Source of the DNA: Bradyrhizobium sp. Ec3.3
GTDB lineage: Bacteria; Pseudomonadota; Alphaproteobacteria; Rhizobiales; Xanthobacteraceae
Direction: 5' to 3'
DNA: 64,000 nucleotides
NCBI RefSeq assembly: GCF_000472925.1
Contig: NZ_AXAS01000024.1
Span: 62,001 to 126,000 of the forward strand
A program made the position numbers and the translations under genes. Below, one piece after another: positions 29,512-37,761 of the stretch. The notes beneath the pieces were generated by a model, which had not been told where the DNA came from, did no database searches, and worked only from the letters and a program-made list of their open reading frames with translations. Position 1 is the stretch's first letter; every line of letters begins with the position of its first letter.

Positions 29512-30729
29512 ATGAAAGTTCGCTGCTGCATCGTCGGCGGCGGACCCGCGGGCATGATGCTCGGCTATCTCCTGGGGCGCGCCGGCATCGACGTCGTGGT
29601 GCTGGAGAAGCACGCGGATTTCTTTCGCGATTTCCGTGGCGACACCGTGCATCCCTCGACGCTCCAGGTGATGGACGAGCTTGGCCTGATCGACGGCTTC
29701 CTGAAGTTGCCGCATCAGCGCTTGCAGACGCTCGACGGCATGTTCGGCGGCACGCCTGTGCGCATCGCCGATCTCCGCCGGCTCGACACCAAATACCCGT
29801 TCATCGCCTTCATGCCGCAATGGGACTTCTTGAATTTCTTGCGCGAGAGCGGTCAGCGTTTTCCCTCGCTCAAGGTGATGATGAGCACGGAGGCAACCGA
29901 CTTGATCCGGCGCGGTGAGGCGATCGCTGGCGTGCGCGCGACGACGCCGAAGGGCCCGATCGACATCGAGGCGGATCTGACCATCGCCTGCGACGGCCGT
30001 CATTCGACGGTGCGCCAGCGCGCGGGCCTCGCGGTCGAGGAGATCGGCGCGCCGATGGACGTGTTGTGGTTTCGCGCCGGACGGCGGTCGAACGAAACCG
30101 AGAACGTGTTCGCACGCGTCGAGCCCGGCAAGATGATGATCACGTTCGACCGTGGCGAGTACTGGCAATGCGCCTATGTCATCGCCAAGGGGCAGTTTGA
30201 CGCGGTGAAGGCGAGGGGGCTGCAAGCGCTGCTCGACGATGTCGTCCGCATGGCGCCGATCCTTTCATCCGGAATCTCCGACGTGAAGAGCTGGGACGAC
30301 GTCAAGCTTCTCACCGTCGCGATCAACCGCCTCAGCCGCTGGACGCAGCCGGGCCTGCTCTGCATCGGCGATGCCGCGCATGCGATGTCGCCGGTCGGCG
30401 GCGTCGGCGTCAATCTCGCGGTCCAGGACGCGGTTGCGACCGCCAATCTGCTCGCGGACAAGATCAGGAACGGTTGCCCATCCGAAGCCGAACTCGACGC
30501 CGTGCGCCAGCGGCGTGCGTTTCCGGTGAGGATGACGCAGGCGATGCAGGTCGTCGTGCAGAACAATATCATCAGCGGTGCGCTCAGACCCGGCAATCAG
30601 CCCGTGAAGGCTCCGCTGATCGTGCGTCTCGTTACGGCGTGGCCGTGGCTCCAGAAGATTCCCGCACGGTTCGTCGCGCTCGGCGTGCGGCCCGAGCACG
30701 TGCATTCGCCGGTCGCGCGCGCATCGTGA
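29512..30729 (+). CDS. FAD-dependent aromatic-ring monooxygenase (UbiH/PHBH-like)
   Basis: The 405-residue flavoprotein has the FAD dinucleotide fold CCIVGGGPAGMMLGYLLGRAG, the second FAD/NADPH motif CDGRHSTVRQRAG and the ribose-binding CIGDAAHAMSPVGGVGVNLAVQDAV. It belongs to the group A monooxygenases that hydroxylate phenolic or quinone-like compounds. No partner gene sits beside it, so the substrate is unknown. There is an 82-base gap after the LysR gene, and it may be independently transcribed. Confidence 0.88.
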   Translation: MKVRCCIVGGGPAGMMLGYLLGRAGIDVVVLEKHADFFRDFRGDTVHPSTLQVMDELGLIDGFLKLPHQRLQTLDGMFGGTPVRIADLRRLDTKYPFIAFMPQWDFLNFLRESGQRFPSLKVMMSTEATDLIRRGEAIAGVRATTPKGPIDIEADLTIACDGRHSTVRQRAGLAVEEIGAPMDVLWFRAGRRSNETENVFARVEPGKMMITFDRGEYWQCAYVIAKGQFDAVKARGLQALLDDVVRMAPILSSGISDVKSWDDVKLLTVAINRLSRWTQPGLLCIGDAAHAMSPVGGVGVNLAVQDAVATANLLADKIRNGCPSEAELDAVRQRRAFPVRMTQAMQVVVQNNIISGALRPGNQPVKAPLIVRLVTAWPWLQKIPARFVALGVRPEHVHSPVARAS

Positions 30730-30912
30730 TCGCGTGATGATCTAATAGGGATAACATCGCGTTAAGTCAGCCTACGCACGTTGCGCACGTGCAACAGCGC
30801 GATTGGATTCCGAGGCGCGCGAAAGCCAATGGTGCGGCTTAACTTCGTTGATTCCAATTTTAGTAAGGACTGTCTGTGAGCGTGCAGCCCATCTGAGGAC
30901 AAGGGGTGTACC

Positions 30913-31689
30913 ATGCGTTCCAAGTTGATTGCCGCCTTCACCTGCACCAGCGCGCTCGTCGCAGCCGGTAGCGTTTCCGCCGCCGATCTCGCCGCGCGGC
31001 CCTACACGAAGGCTCCGGCCTATATCGAGCCGCTCTTCAACTGGACGGGCTTCTACGTCGGCGGCAACATCGGCGGCGCCTGGACCAATCAGCAGTGGAT
31101 CAACAGTGCGAACACGACGCTGTTCGGCGATCTCTCGCCTGGCGAGGGCTTTCGCCAGCGCGGCTCCGGCCTCATCGGCGGTGCGCAGATCGGCTACAAC
31201 TGGCAGGCCAGCAATTACGTGTTCGGTCTCGAAGGCACCATCTCCGGGCTCGACAACCACGGCACTGTCAACAACACAGTGTTCGGCGTCGGTCTGGACG
31301 ATCAGTTCAGCTGGCGCACCAACGTGCTGGCGACGATCGTCGGTCGTGCGGGTTACGCCGTGCAGAACAACCTGTTCTACATCAAGGGCGGCTACGCTGG
31401 CGCCAACAATCGCCTCTCGGTGTCCGACACTGTCGGAGTTGCGACCGGCTCGGGCGGTCAGACTCATTGGGCCAGCGGCTGGACTGTCGGCGCCGGCTGG
31501 GAGTACGGCATTACCCGCAACTGGATCGTCGGTGTCGAGTACAACCACGCCGCCTTCACGAGCCAGACCTATCAGCTCGCCGGCACGGCCGCGGGAACCT
31601 ACACCTTCGATGCCAAGCCGCGCGACATTCAGTGGGCGGTGGTGCGTGCGAGCTACAAGTTCGACTCGCCCGTCATCGCGCGCTACTGA
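30913..31689 (+). CDS. Outer-membrane beta-barrel protein (Omp25/31-like), OMP A
   Basis: The 258-residue protein has a signal peptide (about 1-24, ending VSAADLA), then the rhizobial Omp25/31 opening RPYTKAPAYIEP and FNWTGFYVGGNIGGAW, GGAQIGYNWQ, and ends in SPVIARY with a terminal aromatic for barrel assembly. It is predicted to be an eight-stranded outer-membrane barrel. Unlike the array at 34-39 kb it has Phe and Tyr where those have cysteines. AAGGGG precedes the ATG, and a strong terminator follows. Confidence 0.9.
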   Translation: MRSKLIAAFTCTSALVAAGSVSAADLAARPYTKAPAYIEPLFNWTGFYVGGNIGGAWTNQQWINSANTTLFGDLSPGEGFRQRGSGLIGGAQIGYNWQASNYVFGLEGTISGLDNHGTVNNTVFGVGLDDQFSWRTNVLATIVGRAGYAVQNNLFYIKGGYAGANNRLSVSDTVGVATGSGGQTHWASGWTVGAGWEYGITRNWIVGVEYNHAAFTSQTYQLAGTAAGTYTFDAKPRDIQWAVVRASYKFDSPVIARY

Positions 31690-31715
31690 GACTCAATCGC
31701 TTCGGCAATGAAACG

Positions 31716-31745
31716 AAAAGCCCCGGCATCGGCCGGGGCTTTTTG
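31716..31745 (+). terminator. Rho-independent terminator of OMP A
   Basis: The stem AGCCCCGGC / GCCGGGGCT, a three-base loop and a run of five T make a classic intrinsic terminator, 27 bases after the stop. The same stem recurs after every barrel gene in this window. Confidence 0.9.
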
Positions 31746-31961
31746 CTTTTGGCGCAACAGTTAGGGGCGAACTATTGACCTATCGCGGCCTATTTTACCG
31801 CTGATTTGTTGCTGAATGTTGCTGGCGCGCCACGACAGCTGAAAAAGCGAAACGAGACGAAGTGGCGCCCAGGGTTCCAACTCGTTTGATCATGTCAAGA
31901 AAGCTATCCTTTCTCCCGGAATTAAATTCGCTTTTTCATGAAATTTTTGCAGGGGGAATTA

Positions 31962-32861
31962 ATGAAATACCGCCTGGGCTGGGCGCTTGCAGCGTCACTC
32001 TTCTCCGTAGGAATTATCGGGACTGCATCGGCGGCAGACATGGCCGTCAAGGCACCACCTCTTCCGGTTCCGGAAGTCTGGACATGGACCGGCTTCTATG
32101 TCGGTGGCAATCTCGGCGGCGCGTGGTCGGACAACAGGCTCGGCTATGACATGCCGTTCACGACACTTGGCAACATCTTCACGTTCTGTGGTTCACCCGC
32201 AGGCGTAGCCGCCCCTGTCCTCGTGGGCGCCAATCCCTTCGACCTCTCGACCAACTGCTCGCGTCCGAGCAGTTTCATTGGCGGTGCACAGATTGGCTAC
32301 AACTGGCAGATGGGAACTTGGGTCGTCGGTATCGAGGGAGACGGTGCCTGGCAACAGCTCATCCAACATAGCTTTGTCCAGTTCGGGACCAACCGTGCGG
32401 TCGGAGCGCCCATGGGCACCGTCGCATCGGACACCGCCTATTTCCGCTCTGAGCAGGGTGCTCTCGGCACTGTCCGTGGACGTATCGGCTATACCGGCGG
32501 CAACTGGTTGCTCTACGCAACCGGCGGTCTCGCCGTCGGCGCGGTGAAACACTCGATGACGGAAGTCCTTGCCCCGGGCGTCGCTTGTCCGGTTGCCCCC
32601 TCGGCAACGTGTCGCACGGTCAGCGACGATACAACGCGCGTCGGTTGGACGGTGGGTGCAGGCGCCGAATGGCTGTTCGCGAGGAACTGGTCGGTCGGCG
32701 CCGAATACCTCTATGTCGACCTTGGCAGGACGACGCTCACGCTGGCGCCGGCTGGTGGCTTTTTCTTCAATACGAGTACCGCGCGATTTGACGACCGCGA
32801 GCACGTGGCACGGGTCAAGATCAACTATCATTTTGGTGGACCGGTGGTCGCCAGATACTGA
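31962..32861 (+). CDS. Outer-membrane beta-barrel protein (Omp25/31-like), OMP B
   Basis: The 299-residue protein starts at the ATG at 31962 behind a strong AGGGGGAATTA site; a longer start at 31938 is unlikely. A signal peptide (LGWALAASLFSVGIIGTASA) precedes WTWTGFYVGGNLGGAWSDNRL and FIGGAQIGYNWQMGTWVVGIEGDGAW, then a barrel ending in GGPVVARY. A long leader of over 200 bases with lower GC precedes it. Its end matches the consensus C-terminus that two members of the array have lost. Confidence 0.9.
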   Translation: MKYRLGWALAASLFSVGIIGTASAADMAVKAPPLPVPEVWTWTGFYVGGNLGGAWSDNRLGYDMPFTTLGNIFTFCGSPAGVAAPVLVGANPFDLSTNCSRPSSFIGGAQIGYNWQMGTWVVGIEGDGAWQQLIQHSFVQFGTNRAVGAPMGTVASDTAYFRSEQGALGTVRGRIGYTGGNWLLYATGGLAVGAVKHSMTEVLAPGVACPVAPSATCRTVSDDTTRVGWTVGAGAEWLFARNWSVGAEYLYVDLGRTTLTLAPAGGFFFNTSTARFDDREHVARVKINYHFGGPVVARY

Positions 32862-32887
32862 TACCGGCTTGCCCGATCCTCTGATGC

Positions 32888-32917
32888 AAAGCCCCGGCCT
32901 CAAGCCGGGGCTTTTTT
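32888..32917 (+). terminator. Rho-independent terminator of OMP B
   Basis: AAAGCCCCGGC-CTCA-GCCGGGGC followed by six T. It lies 27 bases after the stop of OMP B and shortly before the convergent SDR gene. Confidence 0.9.
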
Positions 32918-32932
32918 ACGCGCGCCGTGATC

Positions 32933-33703
32933 TCAAGCCATCACCGAGAAGCCGCCATCGACGGGGATCGCGGTGCCAGTGACGAAATCGGAGGCGGGTG
33001 AGGCCAGGAACACCGCGATGCCGGCGAAGTCGTCGATATTGCCCCAACGGCCCGCGGGCGTCCGCGCGAGCACGCGCTCGTGCAGCCCGGTCACCTGCTG
33101 ACGTGCGCCGCGCGTGAGATCGGTGTCGATCCAGCCCGGCAGGATCGCGTTGACCTGGATGTTGTCGGCCGCCCAGGCGTTGGCGCAGGCGCGCGTGAAC
33201 TGCACGATGCCACCCTTGCTTGCAGCATAGGCCGGCGCGAAGCTCGCGCCGAAGATCGACATCATCGAGCCGATATTGATCACCTTGCCGCGGCCGGATG
33301 CCTTCAGCGCGGGATAGGCCGCCTTCGAGCACACGAAGGCGCTGGTGAGGTTGGTGTCGATCACCTTGCTCCATTCCTCGAGCTCGAGCTCGTGCGGCGG
33401 CTTGCGGATGCTCATGCCGGCATTGTTGACGAGGATGTCGATGCGGCCGAGATCCTTTGCGACACCCGCGACCATCGCCTCGACCGCGGTCTTGTCGGTG
33501 ACGTCGGTCGCGACCGCGATTGCCTTGATGCCACGCTGGCGGAGATCATCGACCGCCGCTTTCGACTTCGCTTCGTTGCGGCCGACCACGGCGATGTCGG
33601 CGCCGGCATCGGCCAGCCCGCGGGCCATGCCGAGCCCGATGCCGCCATTGCCTCCCGTGACGATCGCGACCTTGCCGCGGAGATCGAACCGGCTGGATGT
33701 CAT
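32933..33703 (-). CDS. Short-chain dehydrogenase/reductase
   Basis: The 256-residue protein is a classical SDR: cofactor motif VTGGNGGIGLGMARG, NNAGMS, catalytic Tyr and Lys in YAASKGGIVQF, and NAILPGWIDTDLT. The style resembles gluconate- or deoxygluconate-type dehydrogenases, but the substrate is not fixed. A two-helix membrane protein gene lies 30 bases upstream on the same strand, probably in one transcript. Confidence 0.9.
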   Translation of the reverse strand: MTSSRFDLRGKVAIVTGGNGGIGLGMARGLADAGADIAVVGRNEAKSKAAVDDLRQRGIKAIAVATDVTDKTAVEAMVAGVAKDLGRIDILVNNAGMSIRKPPHELELEEWSKVIDTNLTSAFVCSKAAYPALKASGRGKVINIGSMMSIFGASFAPAYAASKGGIVQFTRACANAWAADNIQVNAILPGWIDTDLTRGARQQVTGLHERVLARTPAGRWGNIDDFAGIAVFLASPASDFVTGTAIPVDGGFSVMA

Positions 33704-33733
33704 GCTGTGATGTCCTTTTCTTGTTTGGTTTTT

Positions 33734-33919
33734 CTACTGGCTGCTTTCCCAGATCAGGACCAGGCCGAAACCGGCCATGGCTATGCCATAGCCGGCCCAT
33801 TGCAGCTGGTTGACCATGAAGCTCGATCGCGGCCAGGGAAACGTGCCCGTGCCCTGTCCGATCCAGATCAGGCCCATGGCAGTCGCGAACAGGCCTGCGG
33901 TCAGCAGAAATCTGCGCAT
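33734..33919 (-). CDS. Small two-helix membrane protein (61 residues)
   Basis: The protein has two hydrophobic helices (FLLTAGLFATAMGLIWIG and WAGYGIAMAGFGLVLIW) joined by GQGTGTFPWPRSSFMVNQ. A GGGAGGGACGC site precedes the ATG at 33919. This pattern recurs as a small conserved hypothetical in Bradyrhizobium, as I recall. Its function is unknown. It is cotranscribed with the SDR. Confidence 0.75.
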   Translation of the reverse strand: MRRFLLTAGLFATAMGLIWIGQGTGTFPWPRSSFMVNQLQWAGYGIAMAGFGLVLIWESSQ

Positions 33920-34197
33920 GCGTCCCTCCCATTGGTCTGCTTCTGTCGCGCTGCGGCATCGACGATGCCGGCGGTCGCGAAAGGCTTGGACCAGACTAGC
34001 CGCAGCTTTGGTGCGGAGACAATGGCAGCCGGGCTGCGGGCCGGGCGAGGAGTCCTTTCGGCGTCGCGCGGGCAGAGGCGAAGGCCTTTCGCAGCGCGCT
34101 CGGCGAGACGATCACGGATGCCGTTTCGGTGCGATCAAGACGCAGCTTCAGGACGCCTGCGGGGCACCGGCAAGCGTGCGGAATTGAATGCTGAAGG
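33920..34197. other. Gap between the small membrane gene and the OMP array
   Basis: No gene is supported in these 278 bases. Open frames here have no ribosome-binding site and no recognisable family. The promoter of the membrane protein/SDR pair is expected near 33920-33980. Confidence 0.4.
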
Positions 34198-34225
34198 AAA
34201 AAGCCCCGGACGATGCCGGGGCTTT
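34198..34225 (-). terminator. Terminator of OMP C
   Basis: On the minus strand: AAAGCCCCGG-CATCGT-CCGGGGCTTTTT. The same element recurs at 35505, 36671, 37712 and 38743. Confidence 0.9.
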
Positions 34226-34260
34226 GAGTCTCGCATGAAGAGTGGATCAGTACTTCGCGA

Positions 34261-35040
34261 CTACCGGCCACCCCAGTTGAAATGGTAGACCAGCGTGCTC
34301 CGGATCGTTTGAACGTATTTGTGAGAGTCGGTGTATCCAGCTGGGGTCGTGGTACCGAACGCGTAGTACGTGTCGCGCACTGTGCCAAAGTCCGAGAACC
34401 GATATTCGGTGTTCCACTTCAAGCCCGGAATCCAGCCCAGATCATATTCGAGACCGCTTCCGATGAACCAGCCATCCCGCCAGCCCGAATTCACACTAAA
34501 GAGCGGTGCCGTCGGAACCGGAAAAACGTTCCGGGTGAGATTGAAGCCGCTGAAGTGAGCCTGCGTGTAGCCACCGCTGAAGTAGGTGAGCAGGGTGGGC
34601 GAAACGAGCCAGCCGACGCGGGCGCCAACAGCCCAGGATTGGTCAAGCTTCTCGTCTCCGAAGTACGGCCAGGTACCGATCGAAGCGTTCCGAGTGCCGT
34701 GAATGTCGGCGAAGTCATAGTCCGCCAGTGCGCCGACAACCATGTTCCAGCTGCCAAGCGCAAACTGGTAATCGCAACCGCCGCCGACCGTCCCGAACGA
34801 GCCGCGCCCACCTGACGTTGCCCAAACGGCGGAGTCGGGGGTACCCGCCAAGGTGAACTCCCGGGTATTTTGGCTCAGCAAGCCGCCTCCACCGCCACCA
34901 CCGATGTAGCAGCCGGTCCAGCTCGCAACTGGAGCAGCAGCCACCGGAGCTTTGGTGTAGGGCCGCGCACCCAGGTCGGCCGCCGAGGCGGAGCCGGTCA
35001 TTGCGGCCAGTGCGGTGAGTGCAAACAGGTATTTCTTCAT
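34261..35040 (-). CDS. Omp25/31-like barrel protein, array member C, frameshifted C-terminus
   Basis: The 259-residue protein has a signal peptide (KKYLFALTALAAMTGSASA), ADLGARPYTKAPVAA, SWTGCYIGGGGGG and GGGCDYQFALG. It ends NWGGR at TAG 34261. Adding one C in GGTGGC(C)GGTAGTC restores PVVAKY and a stop at 34247, so a one-base deletion removed the usual last six residues, including the terminal tyrosine that assists barrel insertion. Member D stops at the same place, so a sequencing error is unlikely. The protein is the most divergent of the array in its loops. The ATG at 35040 is fixed by the signal peptide. Confidence 0.85.
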   Translation of the reverse strand: MKKYLFALTALAAMTGSASAADLGARPYTKAPVAAAPVASWTGCYIGGGGGGGLLSQNTREFTLAGTPDSAVWATSGGRGSFGTVGGGCDYQFALGSWNMVVGALADYDFADIHGTRNASIGTWPYFGDEKLDQSWAVGARVGWLVSPTLLTYFSGGYTQAHFSGFNLTRNVFPVPTAPLFSVNSGWRDGWFIGSGLEYDLGWIPGLKWNTEYRFSDFGTVRDTYYAFGTTTPAGYTDSHKYVQTIRSTLVYHFNWGGR

Positions 35041-35203
35041 GCCAATCTCCCAACCTTCACGAGCGGCCTCGCGTCCCAAAACGTGCGGCCGGCGTGTTCG
35101 GCGCAAGATTGGGAATAATCTCCGCGCGTCTTGCCGTCTTGTTCTGTGGCGACGTTCGATTGGTCTGCGGCGAACTCATGGAAACATTGCGCGACAGGTG
35201 TTG

Positions 35204-35231
35204 CCGATAGAGCACCCGCCGGTGCAGCCAA
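35204..35231 (-). promoter_or_regulatory. Putative promoter of OMP C (class 1)
   Basis: On the minus strand: TTGGCT, a 16-base spacer and TATCGG. The same arrangement (TTGGCG-N16-TATCGG) lies before member D at 36472-36499 inside a duplicated leader of about 250 bases. Confidence 0.45.
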
Positions 35232-35414
35232 CGCCAATCGCATCAAGCGTTTTGCGATAATGTGGCGCGCAAAACCGCGTCTTGCCGCGCCGAGGCATCG
35301 GCGACTAGCGATCGACGCGCATGTTGGAGAGCGATCGGGGACGAGGAGGCCTTCGCGGCTTCCGCCTCCCACACCACTGCACGTACGGCTCCGTGTATGG
35401 CGGTTCGTCGGAGC

Positions 35415-35459
35415 TCAGTACTTGGCGACGACCATGCCGTTCGGGTTGGAACGGTAGAC
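35415..35459 (-). pseudogene. OMP 3'-end remnant 1
   Basis: The minus strand encodes VYRSNPNGMVVAKY followed by TGA, the C-terminal end of an array-type barrel protein (usual form VYRFNWGGPVVAKY). Nothing upstream continues the gene. It lies between the terminator of member D and the promoter of member C. Confidence 0.8.
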
Positions 35460-35504
35460 GGTCGATGCGCGCCGGCTCACCGTCAGTGCAGAGCAGCCCA
35501 CAAC

Positions 35505-35535
35505 GAAAAAGCCCCGGGCGATGCCGGGGCTTTTG
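35505..35535 (-). terminator. Terminator of OMP D
   Basis: AAAAGCCCCGGC-ATCG-CCCGGGGCTTTTT on the minus strand, 30 bases after the stop of member D. Confidence 0.9.
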
Positions 35536-35564
35536 ATGCTTGGACCAGTTCAGTTCAGTGGCGA

Positions 35565-36305
35565 CTAACGACCCCAGTTGAAGCGGTAGACGAGCTCGCT
35601 GCGCACGCTATGCTCGCGGAATTTGTTGGTCTGGGCGATTCCAGTCGGACCGACACCAACCTGGTCGATGCTGACATCCGCGCGGTCAAACTCCGAATAG
35701 CGATACTCGGTTTTCCAGAACAGGCCGGGGAGGAAGTTCAGCGCATATTCGTCACCGGTGCCAATGAACCAGCCACCTTTGGTGAAGCCATTGCTCGCAA
35801 GCGATGCGCCCAGGAAGTTGCCGTAGTCGGTCGACTTCCAGTGGGCCTGTGTGTAGCCGCCGGAGACATAGGTCAGGAGCTGGGGGAGAGCCAGGTAGCC
35901 GACGCGGCCGCCGACAGCCCATTGCGAATCCTGCTTCCGCGTTCCCACCAAGAAGCCGGCCGCCGAGGTGTCACCGGACACATCCATGAAGTCGTAGTCG
36001 CCGAACAGGCCGATCACGAAATTGCTGACTTGATAGTCGCAGCCTGCTCCCACGGTGCCGAACCAGCCACTCGCGCCAGCCGTCGAGTTTCCGAGCAGCG
36101 AAACGCCAGTCGTGGTGATGGACTCGCTGTGATCGTTCCTGGTGTAGGCGCCGCCACCGCCGCCGGCGACATAGCAGCCGGTCCAGTTGGCGACCGGGGC
36201 AGCAGCCACCGGAGCCTTGGTGTAGGGCCGCGCGCCGAGGTCGGCGGCCGAGGCGGAGCCGGTCATTGCGGCCACTGCGGTGAGTGCAAACAGGTACTTC
36301 TTCAT
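35565..36305 (-). CDS. Omp25/31-like barrel protein, array member D, frameshifted C-terminus
   Basis: The 246-residue protein has a signal peptide nearly identical to member C's, then ADLGARPYTKAPVAA, NWTGCYVAGGGGGA, VGAGCDYQVSNFVIGLFGDYDFMDV and LVYRFNWGR at TAG 35565. Downstream GTCGCCACTGA looks like the decayed remains of GTCGCCAAGTACTGA, so the PVVAKY end has been lost through the same frameshift as in member C, followed by more decay. The body is closer to members E-G than to C. Confidence 0.85.
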   Translation of the reverse strand: MKKYLFALTAVAAMTGSASAADLGARPYTKAPVAAAPVANWTGCYVAGGGGGAYTRNDHSESITTTGVSLLGNSTAGASGWFGTVGAGCDYQVSNFVIGLFGDYDFMDVSGDTSAAGFLVGTRKQDSQWAVGGRVGYLALPQLLTYVSGGYTQAHWKSTDYGNFLGASLASNGFTKGGWFIGTGDEYALNFLPGLFWKTEYRYSEFDRADVSIDQVGVGPTGIAQTNKFREHSVRSELVYRFNWGR

Positions 36306-36471
36306 TCCAATCTCCCAAGCCCTTCACGCGAGCGGCGTCGCGTCCCAAAACGTGCGGCCGGCGTGTTCGGCGCAAAATCGGGAATAATCTCCGCGCGTCT
36401 TGCCGTCTTGTTCTGTGGCGAATTTCGATTGGTCTGTAGCGAACTCACTGGATCATTGCGAACAGGTGTTG

Positions 36472-36499
36472 CCGATAAAGCACCCTGCTGTGCCGCCAA
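36472..36499 (-). promoter_or_regulatory. Putative promoter of OMP D (class 1)
   Basis: TTGGCG-N16-TATCGG on the minus strand, in a leader that is a near copy of the one before member C (36300-36560 against 35035-35300). Confidence 0.45.
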
Positions 36500-36592
36500 C
36501 GCCAATCGCATCAAGCGTTTAGCGACAACCCGGCGCGCAAAACAACGTCTTGCCGCGCCGAGGCTTCGACGTCGAAGTCAAGTTCCGCTTGC

Positions 36593-36638
36593 TCGGTACT
36601 TGGTGCCGACCACGCCGTCCGAGTTGGAACTGTAGCCG
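36593..36638 (-). pseudogene. OMP 3'-end remnant 2
   Basis: The minus strand reads YSSNSDGVVGTKY, a decayed version of remnant 1, with the stop changed to CGA. It occupies the same place in the duplicated unit: after the terminator of member E and before the promoter of member D. Confidence 0.7.
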
Positions 36639-36670
36639 GTTCACCGTCAGTGCGGAGTAGCCCCACAACG

Positions 36671-36700
36671 AAAAAGCCCCGGACGATGCCGGGGCTTTTG
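36671..36700 (-). terminator. Terminator of OMP E
   Basis: AAAAGCCCCGG-CATCGT-CCGGGGCTTTTT on the minus strand, 21 bases after the stop of member E. Confidence 0.9.
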
Positions 36701-36720
36701 AACTCGGATCAGTACTTCGC

Positions 36721-37521
36721 TCAGTACTTGGCGACCACCGGGCCCGCCCAGTTGAAGCGGTAGACCAGCTCGCTGCGCACGCTGTGCTCGCGGAATTTCT
36801 GGGACTCGCCGTAGCCGGTAGCAGGGCCGCCGTACCCGGTATAGTCGATGGTGACATTGGCGCGATCGAACTCAGAATACCGGTACTCGGTCTTCCAGAA
36901 CAGACCGGGCAGGAAGCTCGTCAGAGCATATTCGTCACCCGTGCCGATAAACCAGCCGCCCTTGGTTGCTCCGCCAAGAGTTGCCGTTCCACCCGCGAAG
37001 CTAAGTGAGGTGAGGGCCGTGCTCTTCCAATGCGCCTGCGTGTAGCCGCCCGACACGTAAGTCAGCAACTGCGGGAGAACGAGATATCCCACGCGGAGGC
37101 CGACGGCCCACTGCTGATCCTGCTTCTGGCTTCCAGTCGAGGTTGGGACGATGGTGCCGTCGATGCTGAGGTCGCCTCTAACATCCATGAAGTCGTAGTC
37201 CGCGAAGGCGCCGACCAGCCAGTTGGTGCCCGCGAATTGGTAGTCGCAGCCACCTTGGACGGTGCCGAACCAGCCGCGCGCGCCACTCGTTCTATTGGAA
37301 TTGCTGCTAATCGGTACGCCGGTCGTGGCGTCGTAGGTTTCATTGTGATCGTTGTTGGTCATCGCGCCGCCGCCGCCGGCACCGACATAGCAGCCCGTCC
37401 AGTTGACGGCCGGAGCAACGGCCACCGGAGCCTTGGTGTAGGGCCGCGCCGCGAGGTCAGCTGCCGAGGCGGCGCCCGTCATTGCCGCGATCGCCGTGAA
37501 AGCAAACACAAACTTCTTCAT
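36721..37521 (-). CDS. Omp25/31-like barrel protein, array member E
   Basis: The 266-residue protein has a signal peptide (KKFVFAFTAIAAMTGAASA), ADLAARPYTKAPVAVAP, NWTGCYVGAGGGGAM, VQGGCDYQFAG and an intact end FNWAGPVVAKY. The mature protein has only the two conserved cysteines. After the TGA the sequence GCGAAGTACTGATC repeats the codons for AKY and stop, matching the tail of member C, a mark of past recombination. Predicted outer-membrane location; the function of the family is structural or adhesive, not enzymatic. Confidence 0.9.
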   Translation of the reverse strand: MKKFVFAFTAIAAMTGAASAADLAARPYTKAPVAVAPAVNWTGCYVGAGGGGAMTNNDHNETYDATTGVPISSNSNRTSGARGWFGTVQGGCDYQFAGTNWLVGAFADYDFMDVRGDLSIDGTIVPTSTGSQKQDQQWAVGLRVGYLVLPQLLTYVSGGYTQAHWKSTALTSLSFAGGTATLGGATKGGWFIGTGDEYALTSFLPGLFWKTEYRYSEFDRANVTIDYTGYGGPATGYGESQKFREHSVRSELVYRFNWAGPVVAKY

Positions 37522-37582
37522 TTCGAATTCCACCCCAGGAAGGGGGCGCGAGTGCCCCGGAATCGATTCAACCGACGGGTTC

Positions 37583-37616
37583 CTTATAAAGGGTTCCCTG
37601 GAAAATGCTGTTGCTG
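37583..37616 (-). promoter_or_regulatory. Shared promoter module of OMP E (class 2)
   Basis: The minus strand reads GCAACAGC, about 9 bases, GGGAAC, then TTATAAG. The same module precedes F (38613-38645) and G (39648-39678) at a similar distance from the start codon. TATAAG or TATAGT fits a -10 box. Confidence 0.5.
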
Positions 37617-37711
37617 TTCCAACACAACAGCCGCGCGACTCCGCTGCCTGACGCGACGCGATAAGCTTCTGGCGTCAGCAGACGGTGTGTCCTGACGGGC
37701 TTGTCACAACG

Positions 37712-37740
37712 AAAAAGCCCCGGACGATGCCGGGGCTTTT
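37712..37740 (-). terminator. Terminator of OMP F
   Basis: AAAAGCCCCGG-CATCGT-CCGGGGCTTTTT on the minus strand, 22 bases after the stop of member F. Confidence 0.9.
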
Positions 37741-37761
37741 GAACTCGGATCAGTACTTCGC

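Noticed and set aside
35262..36635. 457-codon plus-strand open frame through the barrel-gene array
   Set aside because: It runs antisense through member D, its terminator and the leader, so it cannot be a single gene. It mirrors the repeated genes.
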